Source of the DNA: Lepidodermella squamata
Lineage: Eukaryota; Gastrotricha
Direction: 5' to 3'
DNA length: 64,000 nt
NCBI GenBank assembly: GCA_047495785.1
Contig: JBLDXI010000017.1
Coordinates: forward strand, 1,798,001 to 1,862,000
Shown: positions 55,703 through 64,000 of the stretch, in pieces
How positions within the stretch are numbered: the stretch's first letter is position 1
How the letters are laid out: each line of letters starts with the position of its first letter
Notes under the pieces: model-generated
The model's database searches: none
What the model saw: the letters and a program-made list of their open reading frames with translations, nothing else
What the model was told of the DNA's origin: nothing
Made by a program: the position numbers and the translations under genes

Positions 55703-56837
55703 TCACATTGATTGCTTTTGTGGCATCGACCCAATTGACGATGGATAATTCTGGAAATAATTTTCAAATGTGCCCTTGATTTCATGGATAGAAGACGCAG
55801 ATGGCGGTGCGAAAGGCAGCTGAGGCTGCGGCTGAATTCGGCCATTATTTGGCGATGATTCACCGATACTCGACTTCAACATCGGTATATTAAAGTTATA
55901 GCCGCCATTGTCTTGCTTGAAAGATTTCAAGTATTGAGCGAGGAACGATTCGCTAGCTGACTCGATCATTTTATCGACCTCAGGCATAGTTTGAAGCCAA
56001 GCCGGCGATGCGAAAGGGGCTTTGGTTGTAAATTCCCTCGCTTTTTGGTACGAATTATCAGCTTTCATCCTAGGATTGGCGATTTGAGGGTAGCGTCTTG
56101 GCTCGTTTTCCAGGGATATTTTCTGCGGCCCAACTTCGGGAGGATCGATAGCGATGAACAGCGGTTGGGTTGTTGTAGTAAATTCTGCAGCCTTTTCGGC
56201 CGTTTCCAACGGTAGCTGATAGCTGAAAATTGGCGAGCTTGTCGTGGCAGCCGAATGTCGGATTAGATTAGGGTTGACAAAAGCTGGCAGAACAAAGTTA
56301 TTCTCCGAAGGGAAATGCTGATAACCAGGTCTAAAGTTGGCCATCCTCGGGCTAGAAAAATTATAAAAAATAAAAAATTCCGCCTTAAAAATTAAATTAC
56401 GCGAAATTATTATTCGGTTTCCAGTATTTCTGAGGCTGTTGAGCCTGGGGAAATTCTAGGCCTGGCTGCGGAAAGTTGAGACCGAAAATCGGCCGGTCGC
56501 TCTGGCGAAATCGATAATTAGGAACTTTTCGCTGGGAACTTCGTCTAGGTGGAGGTACAAATCGAGGCCGATCGATTATGTCCTCGTCAGCTGCGTTTCT
56601 AACATCACTGCTTCCGGTTTCGAATTTCGACCACGGTTTCGGTTGATTGAGCGCATCGTTCAATCCGCCTTGATAGGTTGACCACGATTTCAACTTCATA
56701 AAATCTGGAAAAATCTCGGACAGCGGAATCGCCTTGGTGGACCTTGGTTTATGAGAACGATACTGTTCATGTTGGGAGGTTCGAACACTATTCAGTAACA
56801 CGGCTGCTAACACTGGAATGATTTTCTTAAAATTCAT
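55703..56837 (-). CDS. Secreted Pro/Asn-rich protein (opposite strand)
   Basis: Predicted 361 aa, exons 56401..56837 and 55703..56351 with a 49-nt intron, phase 2. I chose the ATG at 56837 because MNFKKIIPVLAAVLLNSVRT is a clear signal peptide; the frame extends upstream to 56930 without one. The mature part includes DRPIFGLNFPQPGLEF, EFTTTTQPLFIAIDPPE and MPEVDKMIESASESFLA, with Pro, Asn, Gln and Thr enrichment. Only this gene of the secreted cluster lies on the minus strand. Family unknown. Confidence 0.78.
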
Positions 56838-59231
56838 TGCTCTAAAAAATATTCTTGAAATTTGCGCTGGAAGATTGTTCATAAAGTAACGCTTGTTATC
56901 TTGAAATAAACACCGCACTGGCCATGGCATAACAACAAAATTTAAGTTAATGACTCGAGCCGGCGGGCAGAATTATCTTCCGTCTCATATGTTTGGGTAT
57001 GAAATGTGTCTGCTTTTTTTGCTAAAAGATGAGCGCATAACTTATCTAATATACAGCGTATATTGCGTTTATATCATTGTTGTTTTGCGGAATTGTGAAA
57101 ACACAGGTAACAGAAAATTCAACAAATGAGCGGAATAATTAGTAGCCGGATTTTTAATACTTTTATTCATCGTACGCAATGGAAAAACAAACGATAAATG
57201 TTACGCCGTCACGCAAAAATCGACTCGCAATCACATGAAACACGTAAAATTTTATCGCATCATTATTTGGGACGCTAAAACAAAAAGGTGTTAATACAGG
57301 TACTAATATTGTGGGTTTGTTGTGTTATATTGACATTGAGGTGGTGAATATTTTATGAGTATATAATTCCAGATTATGATGATGGACTTGATTATGAGGA
57401 TGCTATAACGCATTTCAACCCGCAATCACGACAACATTCCGCTTGATTCAGCATCGGCTCTTGTCGATGGAAAAATTGACCATTTACCATATACCATATA
57501 TTTATTTATTTATTATTGTACAGAAGTGATTGATTCAAGGTGTTTAATGAAAGATGAAAAAATAAACCAAAAAGTATTTTATCACTTTACACCACAGAAG
57601 GCCTGTGAAATCTACCGATTGGGAATCGGCTCGGTATCATTTCGGATTGGGATCGGTATTTTTTGGTATTTTTACCAGGTATTTTGCCTTTTTCAACTGA
57701 TTTTTCCATTCTGTGTAACCAGCTACGTAGCTGATGATATGTCTCATGCAAAATACCCACAGGCCAGAAGATCGGATATTGCCTCACATTTAATACTTTT
57801 TCTCTTCCTTCGGTTGGGTCACTTTTGCGCTGCGATATCAAAGCAATATCAATCAGGGTTCCTAAAGAAAAATTGGCCTCAAGTTTTACTAGCGAAAATG
57901 TTCATTTCAGAAAATGCGCGCTCAAGTTTTAATAATCGGCCTCGTTTCATTTGTTATTAATTTTCTTACAGCATACGCTCCATCGATATTCATAAAATGG
58001 GTATTTCGAGGCCAAAAAACTTGTAATTAATAATTAAAATCATAGTTGATAGTTGCAGAATCAGGCCAGGGTCTAGACCCCATCAACCTGAAGCTGTACG
58101 ACTTTGAGGTTTTCCGTCTTTTAGGTAGAATTGGAGCATCCTAGTGACCAGTGGTGGAAAACTAAAAAAGTCAAAATCAACAAGATCTTGGCAAAAGGTA
58201 AAAAGTTGTTATTTGCCCTAGTAAATACAATTCTTGCGAGATTCGCTGGAAGATTTTGGAAATTCACCTTATCGATTCCTGACGATCTCTGAGTTTGATG
58301 TGATCAGTGTGACCTCTCCAGATTCCTGAACCAATTGGTAACTGGGCTTGCCAATGATTCTTTACAAGAGATAATACCTATGGACTTGGGACTTCGAATT
58401 CGAGCGGTATTACTGCTCTTAGACTGCTCTTCAACCATTCGTGAAAAATGAGAACCAAATTTTGAGGCGGTTTCCCCTAAACTGCTGGGTGAATGTCATG
58501 TTTTCGGTTCCAAACTAATTGTGAATGAAATATCTGTCGATTAAGGCTATGGCTCATGGTCGTCGTACGCACAGTTATTGCTGTAGACCCCCTGGCAAAT
58601 ATGTATATGCAACACCCTGTAGCTCTGTAAGGTAACTCTGACTATCAGTCGTCGCGATAATTCTCATTATAATCTCGCTCGCTTACCTATCTCGTGAGTT
58701 TCATCTAATATTTGAATAAAACTTGAGTAGGACGCACGGCTTTGTTCGCTCATATGCTATCTCATCATTTTCACAGAAATCTTGCCGAGCGGAAAATTGA
58801 TGCGCGAAAAACACGTGCGACGTTATATTTAATGAGAAAAAAATTGAAAGCGCTTTGAAAATTTTATTAAACTGTGTGCTAAATGCCAAGCAGTTGGTAA
58901 ATGCTGCTGGCGTGAATGGCGAACATTAGGCAGATGAAAACGGCTAAAACGGCCTGGGAAGAATTGACAGCGCTCACGAATAATGTCGAGAGACAACTAA
59001 AAACAGTAGACTTTTAGATTACAAAAAAACATGTTTTCGCATTAGATGGGTTATTAAACACTGCCCGCTACTACTACTACTACGACTATTATCTTCTGCT
59101 AAGACTGCGCGAGCGCGCGCGATAATAAATGATGCGCAAATAAGATTCTCTCACTTTGCGCGCACGAGTTGTGGATAAAATAGCTCATATAATATAATCT
59201 CGCTGTTTTTGGCGCACTACCTAATTGCTCG
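56838..59231. other. Intergenic, no gene recognised
   Basis: 2.4 kb between divergent secreted-protein genes. A 144-codon frame (57526..57960) has no family similarity and two hydrophobic stretches, and is not accepted. A possible AT-rich promoter region precedes 59232. No repeats recognised. Confidence 0.45.
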
Positions 59232-60417
59232 ATGTTGATTCATCGATTGTTGATACTTCACGGCGCCTTGATCGGCGTCTTCGCGCAACCAATGCCACCT
59301 ATTGACGACGCTAACATCTTCAGCCCTAGCATCCTACAGGTAAAAAAAAATCATAAATATCCTGAATAAAATAAAATAAAATTATTTAGGGCTTAACATC
59401 TTTCGGTAAAACGTTCTTCGGTCAAAATAAGGCCGAAATTCGGCGAAATGCAAAACGCGTTTTAGCCAACGGTTTTCCTTCTATGGTGGACAATTCGAGA
59501 CGGGCAATCGATAATTCGGCTGATAATCAGATCAGGAATAACAACCTCCCGTTATCATACCAACCACCGCCCAATCCTCCGGTTCAACCCACCAATAATC
59601 ATATCCCATCACCCCCAGTGGTGAATAAGCCTCCGGAACCGCCGAATGAAAATTCCTTGCAATTCCCAGCTTCAATATGGCAACAACCGGGCGAGCCGGG
59701 TTCCGACGGCCCGCTGCCGGTTCTCCAGGCGCCACTGCCGAATTTCGGTCTACCGCAAGTTGCGCCGCACTTTCCGCCGAGTAAGCAGATAATAGTCAGC
59801 AATCAGCCTCCTCAACTTCCAGTCACACATGGCGCGAGCAATCTTCATAGAAGGACGGGAGATCTCGTACCTCAATTACCGACTACGTTAATGGGTCAAA
59901 ATGATCAAATACCCATGATTGAACCTCAACGGTAATAATAATTTGATAATTCTCACGCTTCAATTTTATTCCTTATATTATTTCAGGTCAAGTGGAACGG
60001 CTCTAAAATCTAGCAAACAAAGACGCTATCCAAATAATGCTGGGTAAATTCCAAATTTAAAAATTAAAAATTTAGTGAATTTTAATTAAATTTCAAATTT
60101 TTATTTACTGCAGTTACGATGTGAATTCTGTGCGTTACACGAACGGTAACGCGTGGCAACAACCGAGTCGTTACATTCACCATCAAACCGCTCCAGTAAC
60201 ACGGAATTTCGGTAATTTTAACCAACCCAGTACCCTATTTCTGGTACCGCCGCAGCAGCAATCGAATTATCGCATGAACCAGCCTCGAAATACGCGACGT
60301 AACAACAACAGGCGATTGAATAATTTCAACAGCCCGAATAATCAACGGTTTTATCAAAGGAATAACATGCCGCTACGTGTAAATCGGCAAAGAATGGCGA
60401 ATTATTGGCAGAATTAG
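59232..60417 (+). CDS. Secreted Pro/Asn/Gln-rich protein
   Basis: Predicted 336 aa, exons 59232..59339, 59390..59931, 59987..60043 and 60114..60417, phases 0, 2, 2. The signal peptide is MLIHRLLILHGALIGVFA. Then come FGKTFFGQNKAEIRRNAKR, a proline-rich block (PPPNPPVQP, SPPVVNKPPEPPNE, PQVAPHFPPSK) and a basic Asn/Arg-rich C-terminus (NTRRNNNRRLNNFNSPNN). No cysteines. Dibasic sites such as NAKR suggest possible processing. It is probably a structural secreted protein; no family recognised. Confidence 0.78.
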
Positions 60418-60619
60418 TTTAACATATTTACATAATTCCCCGCTATCTCATCAATTAGACAACACTTTGCTTGCTCATCTTCATCAATTTTTGTTGTCAA
60501 TTTTGTTTTTATTACATGCGCACCTGGTTGCGCTATTATGTCTCAAAGCATGTTGTTTTTACCTCTCGGGCTTGAAAAGAAATAAAAATGTTCAAATTTT
60601 TGGAAAAAATACCACGACA

Positions 60620-60943
60620 ATGACAATAACCGCGGTGATTTTTTGCCTCGTTATTTTGAAATCTACTGAAGCGTGTATAACTCCCTCGTCGTTCTGGTCC
60701 GCTGGACACGTTCCCGATGACGACGGAATCCGGCATTGCCCATGCAGACAGCAAACCCAAGTAGAGGCGGCGTGTAAATTCTACGACGAAAATCGAATTT
60801 CGACGTGGGTTTGCGAAGCAGAACGCCGAATTCAACGCTGCCGTTGCCACAACACCACGTGGGCAGATTTCAAGAAGTACTGCTTCTTCGACGGGACATT
60901 TGACACGTTCATATGCGATCCTTTCGAAATTTTAGACACTTGA
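60620..60943 (+). CDS. Small secreted cysteine-rich protein
   Basis: Predicted 107 aa, single exon. The ATG at 60620 gives a signal peptide MTITAVIFCLVILKSTEA; the open frame reaches further upstream without an ATG. The mature part has nine cysteines (HCPC, AACKF, WVCEA, RCRC, KYCFF, FICDP and one at its start), an Asn glycosylation sequon (HNTT) and a high charge. The pattern matches no family I know. Upstream frames are probably 5' UTR. AATAAA at 60952..60957, just after the stop, supports the gene end. Confidence 0.7.
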   Translation: MTITAVIFCLVILKSTEACITPSSFWSAGHVPDDDGIRHCPCRQQTQVEAACKFYDENRISTWVCEAERRIQRCRCHNTTWADFKKYCFFDGTFDTFICDPFEILDT

Positions 60944-61354
60944 CATATTTTAATAAAAAATTTCGATTAAATTGATAATTTTGACATCAATTATTTTTTT
61001 TAGCTTGTAAATCTACCCCATTCTTGTTTTATTGTTATGGCGCTGCGGTTTTGTTCCGGAAAAAAATGGAACAAAAAAAGAAACAATGAAGAGATTTGCG
61101 CGCTTTAGCGTTAATTGCGCAGTGCGCAGAGAAAACTGAAAAATTATATGCTGTTATTAGGAATTCTACCCGCTAGAAGAGCGCACATGGCGCCAGTATA
61201 GTACCAGCGGAGCTTGCTCGCTGAGAAATAATTTTACCTGCCGACTTTTAATGGCTAAAAATAACATTATTTTTCCGTAAAATAACTTACATTCGATACA
61301 CTTTTCAGTGCGTCGTGATGATGGAATGAAATTGTCTCGTCATCCTTTTGCGAT
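60944..61354. other. Intergenic, no gene recognised
   Basis: About 400 bp between two plus-strand secreted-protein genes. It is AT-rich and presumably holds the promoter of the following gene. Confidence 0.5.
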
Positions 61355-63480
61355 ATGATTTTGCTGTTGTTAATCGTGCTGACTTCTTCATCAATTTCGA
61401 ACGCTGCTGGCGCTAACAATAGGAGGAAAGTTAACTTGCTCAATGGAGATCGTGACAAGTTTTTCTCGATGATTTTCGGCGGAATCAGCTCGCTTATCGC
61501 TGCGGGTAACAACAAAACACTCGAGTCTCTATCGAATTCGACAAATAATGGGAACAAAAACGGCAATAATTCAAACTTCGAACGAACTAGAACTTGGTCT
61601 TCTGCTGATAGCGATTCTCCGCTTTACGCCCACAGCCAGGAAAGATTTGAGCAGACCTTCCAGCGGGGCAACCGATTTGAGCCTATGGTATTCAATAACC
61701 CAGGCTTTCGGGAAGTTACAACTTCGAAAGGAATTTTAGTGGATAATCGAAACAATATTCGGAATGTCATTGTACCAATACCTGAAGTTGTGCGATTCGA
61801 AACAACTACATCAACATGGCGTACTCGGCGTCTTAGGCCAGTAAGAATATCAACTGCTGGAACCACCACTACTACTACAGGACTCCCAATCGCTTTTCTG
61901 AACTTACCATCTCAAGGTCAAACTTCGAATTCACAAGATGTGGTGAGGCCTCTTGTTGTGTACGACTTTTCTGGCAGGGACAGTCCGCCTTTAGCCACCC
62001 TACCTGGTTACCAGGCTGATAAGCAAAAGCCATTGCCTATGGCTGTCGAATTCGAACCAGCTATGGATACATCGAACTTTGCCGTTGTAACAAGAGAGGA
62101 TGCTACAACGCCGCGAATCGATCCACCTAAATTAATTCAGAATCGGGAAGGCCCGCCACGGGCCGAAAAACAACCACAAGGTTATAACCAGAATTTCGAG
62201 AGGAATCGATTTATCAACTCGAATTTGATGAATGTTTTCTTTATGCCGCCGATGTTCAATCCGGCGGAATTTGTTAATTTTAACCCATTTGGATCTCAGC
62301 AGGCAATGATGCAACCTCAGCCGATTCTGGCTGGGAGTGCGACTTTTTACCCGGACGGGCCAGTTTCGATTTACCACTGGAGTCCTAATGGCCAGATTTA
62401 CAGCGCCGGTTACGTGCTGGAACCTTTAAACGAGCCATTCACCTCAACTACAACGTATCGGCCTAACAACAATTGGAAACATCCGGTTATTTCGAAACCG
62501 GATTTTGATAGTGGTGAGTCATCAGATTACAGTTACTATGATAACAGCGGCGAAATTATAACAACAACGACTACAACGGTCAAAACAACGACTACGACGA
62601 CGAAGCGGAAAAGGCGGCGAAAAACGACGCCAGTGTCTGTGATGACTCATCGCAGGGTTCGGCCAGGTTTCAGGCCACAGCCGGCTGTGGTCCGGAAAGC
62701 GGTATTAGACTCATCCGCTGCCGAGATCGACCCTGATTTCGATCGAATTCTAGAGAAATACCCAAGTAACTATAAGATGACCGTTAACAAGTGAAAATTG
62801 GGGTTTGGCGAAATTTTTGACAACGTGAGATTTTGATGCCGCTTTCAAGATCAATGAATGAGGAGTCGAACGATATAAAAAATAGGGTTCAAAGTTTACG
62901 GGTGAAAATTGGCAATGTGCGCGCTAAAAAAATGCTGTTTATTATTGCATCAATTAGTGATTCATCGCGCAATAAATTCTCATGTTACTTTATTGTGCGC
63001 GGTCGAGATTTTATTAGGTAATCTGAGGTGAGGAATCTTGGTAGAATTAAAAAAAATCGTTAGAATCAAGCTAGTGATTCCACGTAAACCTGAATCGATA
63101 AGCCTTTTGGGATCTCCCGACTATTTAGGTGGATGGGAGCCTCCTATAGAGGTCTGAATTTTAAAAATTCAAAATCCTCAAGAAAAATTGACTTGAGAAT
63201 CGTCCCTCTTCAAGTCCTTTTGCCATTTGCTGGAAAATACAGAAAATACGCCAAACCCCATTTGTCACTTGTTAACGGTCAAATAACTCCGATTTAATTT
63301 TGATTTTTTTTAAATATAGGTATTCAAGAGGTGCTGGAAGCTTCACCATCTACAATCAACATGAGTAAATCGGTTAAAAGCCGGATTAGTAACCAGGCCG
63401 CTCCGTCGGTAATTAAAATCAGCCGGAAGCGGAAAAACTTTACGGAGGATGTCGAGGAGATAGAATTTCAGCTATCTTAA
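61355..63480 (+). CDS. Large secreted Asn/Pro/Thr-rich protein with basic tail
   Basis: Preferred model 523 aa, exons 61355..62765 and 63320..63480, phase 1 (CCA A|GTAACT to ATATAG|GT). The signal peptide is MILLLLIVLTSSSISNAAG. The mature chain has Asn-rich, Thr-rich (EIITTTTTTVKTTTTTTK) and Arg/Lys-rich (KRKRRRKTTP) parts, plus FYPDGPVSIYHWSPNGQ, a short ordered-looking block. The second exon gives an open 53-codon tail (INMSKSVKSRISNQ, ending VEEIEFQLS). If not spliced, the first exon ends at 62794 (479 aa). A third choice, donor AA|GTGAAA, gives a 15-residue tail. The AATAAA at 63479..63484 overlaps the stop. Family unknown. Confidence 0.72.
62766..63319 (+). other. Putative last intron of the 61355 gene
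   Basis: 554 bp of AT-rich sequence between the two exons of the preferred model. It includes a 62-codon frame (62833..63021) with no similarity, judged spurious. If the gene is unspliced this is its 3' flank. Confidence 0.4.
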
Positions 63481-64000
63481 TAAAATTATCGTAAATATAT
63501 TTCGACCCAATAAAAATATTTTGAAAACATTTAACAGGTTAACCTTGAAAAGGTGTCAAGTGGAGCTCGCGTAATTTTTTCGCGCATGTCAGATTCCTGT
63601 CAAATTTAACACTTCAACCGCGTAGCATAAAAACGTAAATATATCATCGAAAAAATAAAATCGCGTGATTTTCCTGTTGATTAACAAAAATAATTGCAAA
63701 ATTTTTAATTATTATCCATCCATGTACATATATATTTTTCGCAATTTTTCGCAAATAAATTAGTTGCAAAAAATAACAACTTGAATTACTAAATCCGGGC
63801 CACTTTTGAGTTATCATCATCATTATTTTATTGACTTGCCGCGCTTTGTTTATCCCCCTCGCATATACTTCCTGTTGCTGTTGTGCGATGTTAATGATGT
63901 TTTTTCAATTATCGCGCTCGAAATGCACATGTACAATCCCTTTTCATTCACAACTTTTATCAATGACCAACATAAAATTTTCAAACTAGTAACTAAACCA
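63481..64000. other. Intergenic, right window edge
   Basis: AT-rich, with a second AATAAA at 63509..63514 for the preceding gene. No gene recognised before the window ends. Confidence 0.5.

Noticed and set aside
57526-57960. 144-codon plus-strand frame
   Set aside because: No family similarity, no splice partners, and biased hydrophobic composition; comparable frames occur by chance elsewhere in AT-rich gaps of this window.
1-64000. CRISPR arrays, bacterial operons, rRNA genes
   Set aside because: None seen; the sequence is spliced animal nuclear DNA with no spacer-repeat arrays or rRNA-like blocks.

Overview
This window is nuclear DNA from a small-genome animal, with GC content around 40 percent by eye. 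Genes are split by many short introns, most of them 46-60 nt, and the products are metazoan: a rhodopsin-like GPCR, TRIM/NHL-type proteins, an alpha-type nicotinic receptor subunit, nuclear receptors and secreted low-complexity proteins. The compact introns, the divergent short nuclear receptors and the gene families suggest an ecdysozoan-type or other small invertebrate (nematode-like). The species cannot be fixed from sequence alone. Gene models were built by joining exons with GT-AG sites and compatible phases, and each complete model keeps one open frame.

Region 1 (1-2584): the 5' exons of a 7TM receptor on the minus strand run off the left edge, followed by about 2 kb without a recognisable gene. 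Region 2 (2585-22444): six tandem minus-strand TRIM-like genes. Two have a RING finger; five have a B-box-like zinc motif of the form C-x-H; all have a helical segment; four end in an NHL-type propeller, while two short paralogues stop just before it. Three of their introns are swollen to 1.8-4.2 kb and a fourth to 1.4 kb. All four contain decayed transposon pieces (piggyBac, hAT-like, FLYWCH-type, LINE-like). Region 3 (22445-26156): a divergently transcribed nicotinic-type channel subunit with a 5-nt microexon and a missing second Cys-loop cysteine.

Region 4 (28498-46581): three plus-strand nuclear receptors in tandem, widely spaced. They share the same three-part split of the DNA-binding domain, with an identical 60-nt middle exon, and the same unusual C-x7-C spacing in the second zinc module. 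The gaps hold inverted-repeat elements, including a 70-bp near-perfect palindrome and a 340-bp hairpin element. Region 5 (47590-63480): a cluster of eight genes for predicted secreted proteins. Most are rich in Gln, Asn and Pro, one is Asp/Tyr-rich, one is a short basic peptide precursor and one is a small Cys-rich protein.

Functionally, region 2 looks like a locally expanded family of ubiquitin-ligase-type or scaffold proteins. Region 4 is a local expansion of transcription factors. Region 5 looks like a locus for extracellular matrix, cuticle, eggshell or secretion proteins. These functional readings are inferences from domains and composition.
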